From: Blepharisma japonicum
Taxonomy: Eukaryota; Ciliophora; Heterotrichea; Heterotrichida; Blepharismidae
Assembly (NCBI GenBank): GCA_949751835.1
Contig: CATKHK010000100.1
Coordinates: forward strand, 62,001 to 126,000
Direction: 5' to 3'
DNA: 64,000 bases
Positions 1-11,097 of this stretch are shown piece after piece (positions within the stretch are counted from its first letter, which is position 1; each line of letters starts with the position of its first letter). The position numbers and the translations under genes were made by a program. The notes beneath the pieces are model-generated. The model did not search any database, had not been told where the DNA came from, and saw only the letters and a program-made list of their open reading frames with translations.

Positions 1-1180
1 CTTCACTGCCTTGTTCGTCTATATAAGCAGCTAATAAGCAGTTAGGAATGTCTAATTCTGCTAATGCTCTAGCATGATCTGCACTATGGCGGCCAATTTG
101 TCCTAACGACCACGCTGATGCTGCTTTTATATGGTCTTCTCCTTCATTTTTAAGGGCATCTTTAAGTGGTGGGATACCTTTGGAGACTATAACACCCATA
201 GCTAAACTTTCGTCAAAAGCACCTATATATCCTAACGTCATAATTCCAGGCAGTCTTGGATTTCCTTTAACTTCACTTATATAGTCCACAATAGCTGCTG
301 CTCCACCTGCGTTTACTATCAGTTTTGCTAATGCAGGGTTATGTTTAGCAATTTCTCTTATGCAAGTAGCTGCATTTTTTCTCACGTGCATGTCGACATC
401 TTTTAAGCAGTTAAGAATTCTTGGGAAAATTTCAGCCTCGACCACGGATTCTGCGAGTTCTGTAGTATGCTTGGCTATTTGTGCCAAACAAGAACAGACT
501 TGGCGTTTTAATTGTGAGTCTGGATGGTTGATGTATTGAGAAAGATGCTGAACTGCCATGGCATCGACTACTTTTTGGGCTAATTCAGCTGAATGGCGGG
601 CTATGTCGCTAAGAGCACTTGCAGCAATTCTTCTGAGGGAAAGTTCTGGTTCTTGCACACATAGGACTAAAAGTCCTACAGCTCCAGCTTCAACTACACT
701 ATTTGCGAGCTGACTATTATGTCTTGCAATGTACCCAAGAGCCCATGCTGCACTTTCTTTCACACCAGGATCGAATTCTTCAAGACAAGTTACAAGGGAT
801 TCAAGAGCTCCACTGCCTACAATTGCCTGTGCAAGCTCTGCTGAGTGTTTTGCAACAGCTCTCAGGACAAATGCGGCAGCTTTCTTGTAAAACCTGTTTT
901 GCTCAGCTAAAGAATTCACTAACTGAGGCAAAATGCCGTGGGCAACCACTTGTTCAGCTAAGTCGTCAGAATAGTTAGCTAGACGGCCAAGGGCTAAGGC
1001 GGCTGATTGTTGGATGCTTGGGACGTTATCAAGGAGTAATGGATTCAGCAAAGCCATAACCCCTGCACTTTGTAAAGCGTCGATATTTTGTGGGCGGGTT
1101 GCAAGTTCTGCTACTGTTTGTACGAACGTTACACGAGCTTTTTGGTACTCCTCGAACGGTTGAAGAACTGCTCTGCTCAT
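1..1180 (-). CDS. SPAG6: SPAG6/PF16 armadillo-repeat axonemal protein (3' end outside window)
   Basis: The start ATG is at 1180-1178 and 393 codons are visible before the window edge cuts the gene, against about 510 residues in the family. The protein is a run of about 42-residue armadillo repeats with the family's recurring Asn/Ala-Trp-Ala-Leu-Gly-type helices, for example ESAAWALGYIARHNSQLA and KAASAWSLGQIGRHSADHA. It begins MSRAVLQPFEEYQKAR, very close to animal SPAG6. SPAG6 (PF16 in Chlamydomonas) sits in the C1 microtubule of the ciliary central pair and is needed for its stability and for motility. All visible Trp codons are TGG. No intron was needed in the visible part. The identification rests on continuous similarity over the whole visible length. 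Confidence 0.95.
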   Translation of the reverse strand, partial: MSRAVLQPFEEYQKARVTFVQTVAELATRPQNIDALQSAGVMALLNPLLLDNVPSIQQSAALALGRLANYSDDLAEQVVAHGILPQLVNSLAEQNRFYKKAAAFVLRAVAKHSAELAQAIVGSGALESLVTCLEEFDPGVKESAAWALGYIARHNSQLANSVVEAGAVGLLVLCVQEPELSLRRIAASALSDIARHSAELAQKVVDAMAVQHLSQYINHPDSQLKRQVCSCLAQIAKHTTELAESVVEAEIFPRILNCLKDVDMHVRKNAATCIREIAKHNPALAKLIVNAGGAAAIVDYISEVKGNPRLPGIMTLGYIGAFDESLAMGVIVSKGIPPLKDALKNEGEDHIKAASAWSLGQIGRHSADHARALAELDIPNCLLAAYIDEQGSE

Positions 1181-2027
1181 TTTTTGATTATTAAGTATGG
1201 CATTCTTCTTAAAGTTAGCTTAGAAAATCGAAAAATTTTTTGAAATTAATTAATTCAAAAATATGAAGGAATTTTAAAGCATGCACAAGGATAAGCTAAG
1301 TATTATTGAAGAAAAGATTATAAATGAGAAATTTTTATAAATTTTTGCAATTATGACAAGAAAAATATATCCAAAAAGAGTGCGAGGAAATGCGGAAGGA
1401 GTTATATAAAGAAAAGAGATTTTTAGAAATTTTTGATTATATTTAGAGGTAAGAATAATTAATTTAAGAATTAAAATAAGTTGGAGAGAAAATTAGGTGT
1501 TCAAACTTTTTATTCGACTATCGGATATAAATAGCTTTATTTAAAAGGATGTATGCTTTAACTATAATAAATTAAGGATAAATATGAAGAATTAATTTTA
1601 TATCTTTATTTCTTATTTTGAGAATATTCGTAATTCCTCTTTTTAAGTTATCTTAATTTAGAGTATTTTTTAGTATTATCATTTTGGTTATTTTATAAGC
1701 TCCTGAAACGAGTCTCTATGCCAAAATTCAAAATAAAAATCTAAAAATTGTCAGAAGGCGCCAGAAATAAGTAAATCTATTATAAATCTTTCTCTTTATT
1801 TTCTTTGATTCTTGAAATTTATATAAAATCTAAGCTTTGATTTTTTCTTAACTATTGAAAAATGTGATTAATTTTTCACCAGTCATATTTAGTAATCTTA
1901 AATAATTTTTTAATTCTTTAAACCTAGAGAAACACATAAAGATATTTAATAATAAAATAAATTCAGATCCAGATGGAGTATTTTTTATCATAATAATTTG
2001 AATCTTTTAATTACTTTCAGTATCAGA
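1181..2027. other. Intergenic, AT-rich
   Basis: This 847-nt spacer separates the divergent SPAG6-like and cyclin-like genes. It is strongly AT-rich with many A and T runs. I see no coding frame longer than a few dozen codons even when TGA is read as Trp, and no RNA gene. It presumably holds both promoters. Confidence 0.6.
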
Positions 2028-3050
2028 ATGTGTGAACCATACAACAGAAAGAGGGCGTTGAAGTCGAGAACTAATCATCATGATTTAGAGCCAAACAAAA
2101 GGCTCAAACTCTCTTCTTTTGAAGAAGAGGGTGACTGTGATCTTATTATTAGTTCATTGTCTGATAAAAATACTGGTTCAAAAAGAAAACTTATTAGTCG
2201 GTATGAAAAAGAATGCCTGGACTTCACGAGTTCAGGTATTTCTCAAAAGGCCCAGCTTCTTATCAGAAGAATTGTACATTCCAAAGAAATTCCAAGCGAA
2301 ATGCGTGGACAACCCTTATTCAGGCTTCTTTTAGATGTCTATGAGAAGCTATCCCTAAATGAAATTGAAGTAACTGTTTGGGCAGTCTATTTAGATCGGT
2401 TTGTTTGGACTGATCAAGAATTCCCACTTCGATTGCTGCTAATAATTTCTGCCTTTGCAGCGAAATCCTACCTTAGTGATGCCAGACACTTCTATGAGTA
2501 CATTAAATCAAAAATCCCAGGATTCGAAGATGCCTATAGGAGATGGGATTTTAAAAATAAAGCATGACTTGAAGTGAGTGGAAGAGAGCTGAATTTAAAG
2601 TACAAGCACTTAAGTGAGTCCGTTCTAGCTTGCAACGAGTTCAGAATTATCGAATACAACTACTATGTGGACGAAATTTTGCAATCGTCACCTCCTTATC
2701 GACAAGATCTGAAGGATCTAAGTTCTGGGCCTGATGATGAATGGGATGTACTTAATTCTGAGCTGGAATCATGCTCGACAAAAGCTTCAAATTCGTTCTC
2801 TGATAGTTTTAAATCTACAGCCGAGTATAAAAACGCATACAGCAGCCCTATCAATCCATTTTCAAATTTTTACAATATAGGATATACTGCTATGATGTAT
2901 AACCCGTTTATTTTTAACCCTTCGGATTCTTTTTCTTACGAAATGATGAGGCCAAGACATAGTCAAGTGCCTACTCAAATTGTCAAACCTATCCCTGTGA
3001 GGTATTTTAATCCTATTGAGACTGGTGAGAATTCTCAATTTAGACTCTAA
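2028..3050 (+). CDS. Putative cyclin-box protein (340 aa)
   Basis: The reading frame runs from the ATG at 2028 to TAA, and crosses one TGA (2565-2567) that must be Trp to keep it whole (FKNKAWLEVSG). The central part, about residues 90-200, looks like a cyclin box: LLLDVYEKLSLNEIEVTVWAV, then AVYLDRFVW, then RLLLIISAFAAKSYLSD, and NEFRIIEYNYYVDEI, which matches the helix pattern of small PHO80/PCL-type cyclins. The N-terminus is basic (RKRALKSRTNHH) and the C-terminal third is Ser/Pro/Asn/Tyr-rich and probably disordered. An upstream TTG at 1998 extends the frame, but ATG is expected in a ciliate. The fold call is from pattern only; a different helical protein cannot be excluded. Confidence 0.55.
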
Positions 3051-3398
3051 TAATTAGAGTAATATTAAATTTATTTAGATCTTTTTTAATGATAATATTA
3101 ATTTTTTTATTGGAAATGAGAAGATACTATGCCTGATGTTTTTCATGATTATTTTTGGCCGATCATTTAACATAAACAAAATTATAAATTTATTTTTTAT
3201 TTTCATGAAGATATTTTTAATCTAAATTAGATAATAACTAGATAGATGAAATTAAAATACTCTTAGTATTCTATTTCCTATTTGCCATTTTTATAGATAT
3301 TTTGTAGCAGTAAAATAAAAATGCTTTCTTCAATAAATTACAAATTTAAAATTAGCAGTGTAAACTAAAATAAATTGACAATAATTTATAAAAAATAT
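3051..3398. other. Intergenic between convergent genes
   Basis: A 348-nt AT-rich spacer between the 3' ends of the cyclin-like and CFAP57-like genes. No coding frame, hairpin of note or RNA gene was seen. Confidence 0.55.
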
Positions 3399-6300
3399 TT
3401 ATTGTTGTGGAGCTTTCCCTAGCATTTCACGAAGCTGATTGATTTCCATCCTCAAATAGAAATTCTGTTCTTTTTTCTCTTCCAGCTCATTTTGCAAATC
3501 AATAATCCTTTGCCTATCTTGCAGTGATGCAAATTTATGCTCCATTGGGCTTGGCTTATTAACATACCCCAAATAAGGTGTTGCGGCTTGCTCCTTATTC
3601 ATATGAATTGGTTTTCCTTGCTGTTTTGGACTGATATCTCTAGCTTTTGCGGATTCTTGTGCTTTTTCTATCATCTGCTCCAGCTGTTTTATTCTAAATT
3701 CGTCTCTTTTATTTTCGAATCTTAGTTTATTCAGTTCTTGTATAAGCGTCGAATTTTCTTGAGTCCTTTTTCTCATGTCAACTTTAAACCTTTTCATTGA
3801 TTTTTTTGAGTTTTCTCTTATTCCTGTAATAGATTTTTCCATATATCTGAGCTGGTGTTCAAGTTCTTCTATAGAATCAGCGTCTTTTCTGATTTTTGAG
3901 CCATCTTCACGGACATAATTTTGATATAGTTTTTTAAGCTCATCTGGCCAATCTACTATATCTAATGTAGACACAGCATGGTGAATGTCATTTATAATGC
4001 TTCTTATTACAGTCTCGATCTCATGCGTTGCAGCTTGTTGGGCTTTATTATCAATTTTTAGCCTTCTTAATAAGTCTTCTAGCTTGTTTAGGCTTCTTTC
4101 TAGCTCTTCATTGTCTTTTCTTTCTTTTTGTAGATCTGTTCTTACGTTTTTTATTCTTGTCCCAAGCATTTCGATTTCTTCTTCTTTTGGCTGCATTTCA
4201 TCAAGGATTTCAAGCTTTCTTGAATGTAAAAGCTTCTTTGTTTCTTCTAAATCCTTAATTTGTCTCTTATACTCATAAATTTGGTTATCCTTTTTCATCA
4301 AAGTCTCTTCTTTCTCCTTAATTGCCTGCTCCAAATTTTTTATTTGCTGTCTCAAATTCATAATCTCTTCTCTTTTTTTCTCAATTTTTCCTCTCTTTCG
4401 TTCAATTTTTTGGATTCCTTCCTGTTTATCTTGATTTGCTACAGACTGTGCTTGCTTGTACTCTTTTTTAATTTTTACGAGTTCTTCATATTGCTTTTTT
4501 AGCTCTTTTAGCTGGGTTTCAAACTTGTCTTTTAGGTCCAAAACTTCAATTTCGTGCTCGTCTTCTTGTTGACTTAATCGTTTTTCGTAAATTTCTTTTA
4601 ACTCTTCTGCTGTTCTTTTAGTAGACTCATACTCTTCAGTGGCTTTACATAATGCATCCCTAAAAGCTTTTTCTAAGCTTTCGACAGCTTGCTCATTATG
4701 GACTTTGATATTTTTTATTTGGTCTTCATAATGCTGCTTCATTTCAACTTTATCGTGCTCTAGCTGTCTAAAACGTTCATCTTCAATCCCAAGCTTCCTT
4801 TCATACATAGTTTCTAACGAGTCCACTTCTTTATTATGATCCGCTTCAAGCTGTGCCAGTTTTTTCTCATAATCTCTTTCTTGCCTCGTTTTCTGTGCTG
4901 ACAATTCTTCGATCCTGACCTGCTGAGCTCTGATATTTTCCATAATACTGTCTCTGATCTCCTGTAATTTCCCTTGATATTGGCTTTCCCTTAGTTTTGA
5001 GCTGCTTGTAATTGTATGGTTCATTTTTTCAAGTTCCTGTCTTTCTTGGTCTAATGCGTCTTTAAACTTGTCAAGCTGCCCTCTTTCTATAAGCACGATT
5101 TCTGCAAGAGTGTCGTCTACAACTCGTGCTGAAAGCTCTTTTTCTTTACCCTCTACTGTTATATGCTCTAGATGGGAATAGTCTAAACTTTCGTCTACTT
5201 TAAATACAAAAATAGCACCATCTTCGCCAGCTGAAAATACAAATCGTCCATCAGGAGACGCTCGCAGCTTGGTTATTGAGCCTTGATGGACATCGATTTC
5301 TTCAAGTCACACTTTTTCTTTTCCTGAGCCAAAGTTTAAAATTGTCCCTTCATTTGTGGAACCAAGTAATACAGGATTTCTATGGGATGACTGAAAAAAG
5401 CAGACTTGGGTCAACGATTTATCAATTTTTTGGAGTTTTCATTCATAGTCTGCTTTTTCAAGCAGCATTGCTTGTTGTCCTTCCCAGCCTGATGCAATAA
5501 CAGTATCTTCATCTGTAATAGTAAGTGAGCAATATTCAATATTAGTATTTATATGCTCTTTTTCTTTTGTCCAGGTATTTGTAGCAAATTCAAACATAGC
5601 ACCATCAGCACCGACCGTAAAAAGTTTTTTGTCTAAATAGCTCCAACACATCTCCTGAACTAAGCTTGAGTGAGCATTCATTATTTGTAAGCATTCTAAA
5701 GTATATGATTCATATATTAATATCGTTTGTCCAGACGCTGCAGCTAGCATATGTCCACCATTACTAAATTTCAGCACATTGGCACGTGGGGCATTGATTT
5801 CTCTGAAAAATCTTAATTCGTCGTATAAAAGATGGAAAAGTCTTACACGGTCTACAAAAGAGACTGCTATATAATACCCTGATGGATGAAAAGCTACGCT
5901 GAGAAGAGGCCTACTGACAGCTTCTCCAGCTGGATCCATTGTATCTCTTTCTACTACATATAGCTTTTTCGCTAATTCACAGTTCATTGAATGATAATTT
6001 CATATTCTTAGAGTAGCATCTGATTCTGAGCAAGTAACTAATAAAGGCCGCTGTATAGCGACGTCCATTTCATTGATTTTTCCTGAATGGAAACCTCCAC
6101 AAAAAATATTAAATTTTACAGAATCATACATGATTACTTGTGAAAGTGAGCATGTCCCTATATCATTTGATTTTAGCGCGATTGTCAATGTTTCTTCTGA
6201 ATTCGACAAGGCAAGTGACACAATTGCTTGTTTTTTGCCACAATTCCAAGACTTTATAAAAGAAAATAGCTCTTGGGTCTGGTCTTCTAGCTCATTAGTT

Positions 6301-7166
6301 TCAGCTCTTTCCCATAAAGAAAGAAACCCTTCATCACTTGCCATAATAAATCCTCTGGAAAATCCCAACATGCACGTAACTGATGCAGTAGTCATTGTAT
6401 CCGAAATTTTCCCTAATCCAAATTCTATATACTGGACAATTTGGTTGCCTCTGGATATAAAAGCTTCAGCCATATCAGTTACTGCAATTACAGTGTCGTC
6501 ATCAAGTCAATCATGGTCTGTGAAATTTTGCGTTTGAGCCAGCTTGGAAAACATTGGCTGCTCTTTAAAAATTTTTTCTTCAACTCTTCAGGTTTTTCAA
6601 TGATTTGGGCCTGATGTGCTGACCAAGTGGCTGTCTTTTGGATTGACAGAAATTCTTGTGATTTCGGCACCGATGGCTTCTTTTCCTATGATTTTTTCTT
6701 TGTATCAGTCCCAGACAATCCCCATCCCGCCGCTTACACATGCAATAAGCTTTGAGTCATATGAAAAAGCAAGGGTGGAAAATTTTGCGTTTTGGTCTGG
6801 GATTCTTAGCTCACGCAGTCTTTTATATCCTCCTGGATTTTTGATATCGATAATTGTAACTTGTGAAATTTTTTCTTTATCCAGGTATTCGCCTACAGCT
6901 AAGAAACGCCTTGACCTTTCTTTGCTTATTGACATGGCTGTAATTGCTGACACTGAGGATGGTTCCTAATTATAAATTACCGAGATGAATGTAACTTCGT
7001 TGGTATCGAGAGATCGAACTGCTATATGCCGACCTACTGGGAACAGCACAATGCTGCTTTCATCATCTCCAAAGCAAACTGAGTCTCGGATCCCTGCTGA
7101 GCTGAGGGAACCAAATGCATGTAAAAAGTCAAGCTTGACTTGTCCTTTTGCGAGTTTAGAATCCAT
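3399..7166 (-). CDS. CFAP57: CFAP57 (WDR65) axonemal WD-repeat/coiled-coil protein, two exons
   Basis: The gene is join(3399..6965, 6981..7166) on the minus strand, with a 15-nt intron at 6966-6980. The spliced product is 1,250 residues by my count, a length typical of CFAP57. Residues 1 to about 640 form WD repeats, for example LRIWNYHSM and LSLWERAETNE. From about residue 680, after the family-typical VVDDTLAEIVLIERGQLDKF, a long coiled coil continues to the C-terminus. Several in-frame TGA codons encode Trp, often in the expected WD position (IVWDW, HWKTWRV, LRIW). CFAP57 helps assemble a subset of inner dynein arms and associated regulatory complexes on the axoneme. A standard-code annotation would split this gene into at least six pieces. 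Confidence 0.93.
6966..6980 (-). other. 15-nt intron of the CFAP57 gene
   Basis: On the minus strand the sequence is gtaatttataattag: GTA at the 5' end and TAG at the 3' end. Removing it joins VTFIS to EPSSVSAITA without changing frame. If retained, it puts TAG in frame. Length and ends match heterotrich mini-introns. Confidence 0.9.
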
Positions 7167-7523
7167 ATAAGTTTAAAAATCAAAAATAATACCAAAATTC
7201 CTCAATTTTATAAATTATTCATTTCAAATTTATGGAAAAATATTCACTATTCTATTTTTCCACTGTATATTTCTACAAAAATTCTAAATCTTTAGTCAAA
7301 TAATTAGAGTATAAATTCATAAAATTTATAAGAAGAATTTAGTAAGAATTTATATTAGTTATTTAAATAATAATATGCTCAACTATGTACAACTCCTAAT
7401 TTTTTGTATTTTTCATTACTTTCTCTATCAAATTTTTTAAATTGTTAAAAATTCTTTTCTAAGCCTTTCTTCTTAGTCATTTTTTTCGATTTTAAAGGCA
7501 TTTTAATTAAGATTTGAATAAAT
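7167..7523. other. Divergent promoter region
   Basis: A 357-nt AT-rich spacer between the divergent starts of the CFAP57-like gene and the Cys-rich surface-protein gene. No coding frame or RNA was seen. Confidence 0.5.
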
Positions 7524-8621
7524 ATGAAACAGCTCAGCCAAGCTCTTTTCATCCTCTTCGTTTCTACTTTCGCAATGGATTATTTAAGCTGCAAAACCAT
7601 TACCTGTGGTTCTACAGGAACGAGTACTTCTGGCAGTTGTGTAACAGTTACAAGCACCACAGTTACACTTAATCCTTGCCCTTCAGAGTCCTACTGTATT
7701 AACTTAGAGCAGTTCCAATCAGACGAATCCTTTAGCTCTTCAACTTGCACCCCATCTGGAGAGATCACTCCCACTACCTGCCCAACTACACATACAGGAC
7801 AATTCGACACCTATTTAGGCTACTGCTGCCAAAACGAAGACTGTTCCAGCGGCAGCTGTGACACAAAATCTAACGAATGTATAGGAATTGCTACAGGCCT
7901 AGCCTGTACATCAAGTGAAGAATGTGAGTCTGGACTGTTTTGCAGTAATGGTGACAGTGGGACCTGCATTTCAACATTTTCAGAAGGTGAAGTTTGCACG
8001 GATGATTACCAATGCGATATAGGCTTTGGATGCTACTATGGGTATTGCTACAAGTATTGGTCATTAGATGCAGGAAATAAAACAACTGATGCGAAATTTT
8101 GCAAGTCAGGGAATATAAAAGATTATAAATGCGACAGTTTGGACATTTATATAGACAGTACAATTATAGAACACCCTTGGAGCTGCAAAATTGGAGATAC
8201 TTGCACCTATAAATGGACTATGTCTGGATCTGTGCATGACAAAACTGAATGCGAATGTGACGGGAAAGGCTCAGATACTGGGTATTGTCCTATAAGAGAC
8301 TATCCAACTATAACTGGTTTCTCCGATGATTTTTTTGAAAAATTCCAATACTCTGATAGTGACTGTGCAGGGGATTATGCTCATATAACTGACTTAAGTG
8401 ATGATATAGGCGTGCTTTATGCCTGTAATTCCATAGATTCCGATGGATACGACTATTTTAACAGCATGCAAAATATCATTAACACTTGGTCCCTTTACTC
8501 TTCAGGACAAATTGACGACTGTGCTAAAAAAATGGGACTTTTTAACCCAGGCGACGATATAGATACATGGGACTCAGCTGAATTTTTAACAATTTCAGCT
8601 ATTTTCATTCTATTTAGTTAA
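7524..8621 (+). CDS. Secreted or GPI-anchored cysteine-rich surface protein (365 aa)
   Basis: The protein starts with a clear signal peptide (MKQLSQALFILFVSTFAMDY). It has a Cys-rich ectodomain with repeated short modules of the type C-x5-C-x5-C-x4-C, for example LACTSSEECESGLFCSNGD and VCTDDYQCDIGFGCYYGYC. These resemble Dickkopf/EGF-like spacing. The last 15 residues (ISAIFILFS end) are hydrophobic, which suggests GPI anchoring. It is a paralogue in architecture of the minus-strand protein at 33085-34197. The family is common on ciliate surfaces, where roles include surface or immobilisation antigens. The specific function is unknown, and the exact anchor type is inference. Confidence 0.75.
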   Translation: MKQLSQALFILFVSTFAMDYLSCKTITCGSTGTSTSGSCVTVTSTTVTLNPCPSESYCINLEQFQSDESFSSSTCTPSGEITPTTCPTTHTGQFDTYLGYCCQNEDCSSGSCDTKSNECIGIATGLACTSSEECESGLFCSNGDSGTCISTFSEGEVCTDDYQCDIGFGCYYGYCYKYWSLDAGNKTTDAKFCKSGNIKDYKCDSLDIYIDSTIIEHPWSCKIGDTCTYKWTMSGSVHDKTECECDGKGSDTGYCPIRDYPTITGFSDDFFEKFQYSDSDCAGDYAHITDLSDDIGVLYACNSIDSDGYDYFNSMQNIINTWSLYSSGQIDDCAKKMGLFNPGDDIDTWDSAEFLTISAIFILFS

Positions 8622-8668
8622 TTTATCTATTTTAACTATTATTTTGCCAAACCCCCCTTATAATAATT

Positions 8669-9871
8669 ATGGAATATCAAGAAGTAAGACAAGAAATCTT
8701 GCAATCCCACGGCTGGGAGCTGCCTGAAGCTGAATACACTCAAGACGAACTCAAAGAGTTTTTCAGGCTTTCTAAGTCTCTTCCACGGCTTCCTGATACT
8801 TTTTGTGAAATTCCGCTTTCGACATCTCAAGATTCAAATCCAAGCTCAAGAGATCCTAGACTTTTGGACAGAATTTACAGACGCACACTATATCAAGCCA
8901 AACCTTTTGGGTCTTTTATATACAATTCTCCATTACTCTCTATGAAACCACTTGATATCATACTTGATCTAGACTGAACCATGATCTATGCTATACACCC
9001 TGCAATGCAGGCAAAGCCTCTAATAGATGCCGAAGTAAGCAGGCTTAAAAACCTCCACCCGACTATAAACTTTATCCCTTTTTATCTTCAAGGCATCCGT
9101 GGGTTCATGATTTTGGCAATTCGTCCTAATCTCAAAAATTTCTTGAATTCCTTACAGAGACTTGGGACACTCTATGTATACACTTCAGCTGACAGAGACT
9201 ATGCCCAAGCAGTTTTACAAATAATTGACCAGTCTACCCGGTTTTTCGGGAACCGGATTATTGCGACTGGACTTAAAAAGGATGAGGCCCATATAGAAAA
9301 ATCATTAGATTTATTAAATTTCCCAAATAGCGAAAATGTCGTAATTATTGATGACCAAGTTGACGTATGGAGACGGCAAGACCAAGGCTGCATAATCCCG
9401 TCTATGAGATTTGCACCTTGTTTTAGTGAAGACGCAGAATTTATTAACAGCAAAGCTTATGCGGACAGGATGAAAACTTATAATTACTGCAAAGGCGTGT
9501 TTGGATTTAAAGACGAAAGTGTCCCATTTATTGAGAATAAAGGCCAGCAGCTTAACTATATACAGAGCTATGTAGCTCGAATACACCAGGAAAGGTTTGT
9601 GTCAATGTACACCAAGCCGACTGCAGAAATCAATATGGCATTAAGGAAGACAAGATTTGATGGGCAGAAATTTTCGCTAGAACAGGTGACTGGGCCAGAA
9701 AGAGAAAGCAAAGTTGCCAGCTTAAGAGCCATTATTGAGATGTTAGGAGGAATGATAGTAGAAGGACAACAAGATGCTATCAGGGTGGTGGAGACTGCAG
9801 AAAGCATGGGCTTTAGCAGCAACTGTATGACTACAAAGACAATTATTGACAAATATTTCGGATTAAGCTAA
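8669..9871 (+). CDS. FCP1-like RNA polymerase II CTD phosphatase (400 aa)
   Basis: The FCP1 homology domain of the HAD superfamily is recognised by the catalytic motif DLDWT (D100, D102, T104), with W103 encoded by TGA. A downstream VVIIDDQVDVW supplies the second acidic pair (D228, D229). Between them lie LYVYTSADRDYA and a Lys-containing ATGLKKDEAHIEKSLDLL stretch, as in the FCP1/SCP fold. These enzymes remove phosphate from Ser residues of the RNA polymerase II C-terminal domain, using the first Asp as nucleophile. No BRCT domain is evident, so it may be an SCP/CPL-type variant. Under the standard code the gene would split into two inactive halves exactly at the active site. It lies 47 nt after the previous gene. 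Confidence 0.85.
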
Positions 9872-9928
9872 TATTTTATCAATAATTTGCTTTAAAACCT
9901 ATTAAAAATTCTAAATAAATAGTAAAAT

Positions 9929-10249
9929 ATGCTATTTTGTCCTAGCTGCGCTAATTGTTTATTAGTTGATCAAAGAGAACAAGGGACACAATTTTTTTGC
10001 AAAACTTGCCCATATGTGTTTAGTGTAAACCAAAAAAGAAGCAAAAGAGTTATGCTGGAAAGGAAACAAGTAGATGATGTATTAGGTGGACCAAATGAAT
10101 GGGTAGATGTTGCACAAATAGATGCAGTTTGCCCAAAATGTGGGGAGTTAAAAGCGTATTATAAACAAATACAAATTAGGTCTGCAGATGAGCCGATGAC
10201 TGTGTTTTATAAGTGTGTGAGGTGTGCACATAGGTGGAATGAAAATTAA
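9929..10249 (+). CDS. POLR3K: RNA polymerase III subunit RPC11/POLR3K (106 aa)
   Basis: This small zinc-ribbon protein matches RPC11 (human POLR3K, 108 residues) end to end. The N-terminal ribbon is MLFCPSCANCLL with FFCKTCPYVF. The C-terminal TFIIS-like ribbon has CPKCGELKAYYKQIQIRSADEP followed in the sequence by a Cys pair near KCVRCAHRW; the acidic catalytic loop (Asp-Glu of RSADEP) is intact. RPC11 provides RNA cleavage and is needed for Pol III termination and reinitiation. The gene is 57 nt after the FCP1-like gene on the same strand. Confidence 0.95.
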   Translation: MLFCPSCANCLLVDQREQGTQFFCKTCPYVFSVNQKRSKRVMLERKQVDDVLGGPNEWVDVAQIDAVCPKCGELKAYYKQIQIRSADEPMTVFYKCVRCAHRWNEN

Positions 10250-10638
10250 TTAAGAAAATTTTTAAAGAATCCTTGAATTCTCAAGTTTTTGATACAAAAA
10301 TAAGATAAATAGTTTCTCTGCACATAAATCAATAAGTTCTTCAGCATTTATATAAATTTTCGGTCCTTGATTTTATAAAAATTTTCCAGCTGTTTATGCT
10401 CCTTAGAGTAGTGATTTTAATCACAATGGATTTCTTTAAGGTTCCTAAAGAAAATCTCTTTTTCTTGATCCAAAATAGCGTTATAAGTTGGAACTGATAA
10501 ATTTTTCAACAAATTTCAATAGAAAAATGCCACAAATTTTTTATTCATTCAACAAATTATTCAATTTGCAAAAGCCTTCAGATTCAGTCTAGTTATATTT
10601 ATAATCAGTTATTATTATTAGCATTAAATCTTCACATT
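10250..10638. other. Intergenic; weak antisense coding-like stretch
   Basis: A 389-nt spacer between convergent genes. On the minus strand from 10548, a frame reads through with two TAA codons (start MNKKFVAFFYWNLLKN), so it is either chance or a decayed small gene. Nothing else was seen. Confidence 0.35.
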
Positions 10639-11097
10639 TTACCCAATGTTGGTTTCTGGAGGATGGTATTTCTTATTATGATTCTTCATCATATATTTGT
10701 TGTAGACCATCATTCCACATCTAGGACATCTCACCCTTGTTGATTTTTCGTGCACCTGCTTAATATGGAAGCTCAATGCATTCTTATGCTTAAATGACCG
10801 ACCACATTGGGTGCACTCAGAAGTCTTTTCAAAATTATTGTGCAATCTCCCTATATGTTGATTTAGCCCTCGTTTTCCTTGAAAACTCATAGAGCAGCAA
10901 GTATAAAGCTTTTCATCTGAGTCTTCTTCAGAGCTATTGGGGATTTCAGAAATCTGAGGGGATGACAACAAGTTACTCATACAGATCATATTAAGGCAGG
11001 AGTAATAAAGCTGAGCTTGCGCATTATCATTGAAATCAGGAAAATTTGATTGATTTTCATTTTGTTGGCTTGAGGAGCTTGTAGGATCAGAGTCCAT
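10639..11097 (-). CDS. C2H2 zinc-finger protein (152 aa)
   Basis: The protein has an acidic, Ser/Asn-rich first half and three finger-like units in the second. The first (YTCCSMSFQGKRGLNQHIGRLH) has adjacent cysteines instead of the C-x2-C spacing and may be degenerate. The second (CTQCGRSFKHKNALSFHIKQVH) and third (CPRCGMMVYNKYMMKNHNKKYH) are canonical C2H2 fingers. C2H2 fingers bind DNA or RNA; the target is not predictable from this sequence. No Trp codon or intron is involved. It is monoexonic with an ATG at 11097. Confidence 0.8.
   Translation of the reverse strand: MDSDPTSSSSQQNENQSNFPDFNDNAQAQLYYSCLNMICMSNLLSSPQISEIPNSSEEDSDEKLYTCCSMSFQGKRGLNQHIGRLHNNFEKTSECTQCGRSFKHKNALSFHIKQVHEKSTRVRCPRCGMMVYNKYMMKNHNKKYHPPETNIG

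Noticed and set aside
1998-2027. Upstream TTG extension of the cyclin-like gene
   Set aside because: Non-ATG starts are not expected in a ciliate nuclear gene, and an ATG follows in frame at 2028.
4028-4502. Plus-strand open frames inside the CFAP57 gene
   Set aside because: They are the antisense of a long coiled coil (Lys/Glu codons read backwards give Leu/Phe/Ser). No domain and no independent support.
10250-10548. Minus-strand stretch that reads like protein with two TAA codons
   Set aside because: No 15- or 16-nt intron placement removes the stops, and no family was recognised. Could be chance.
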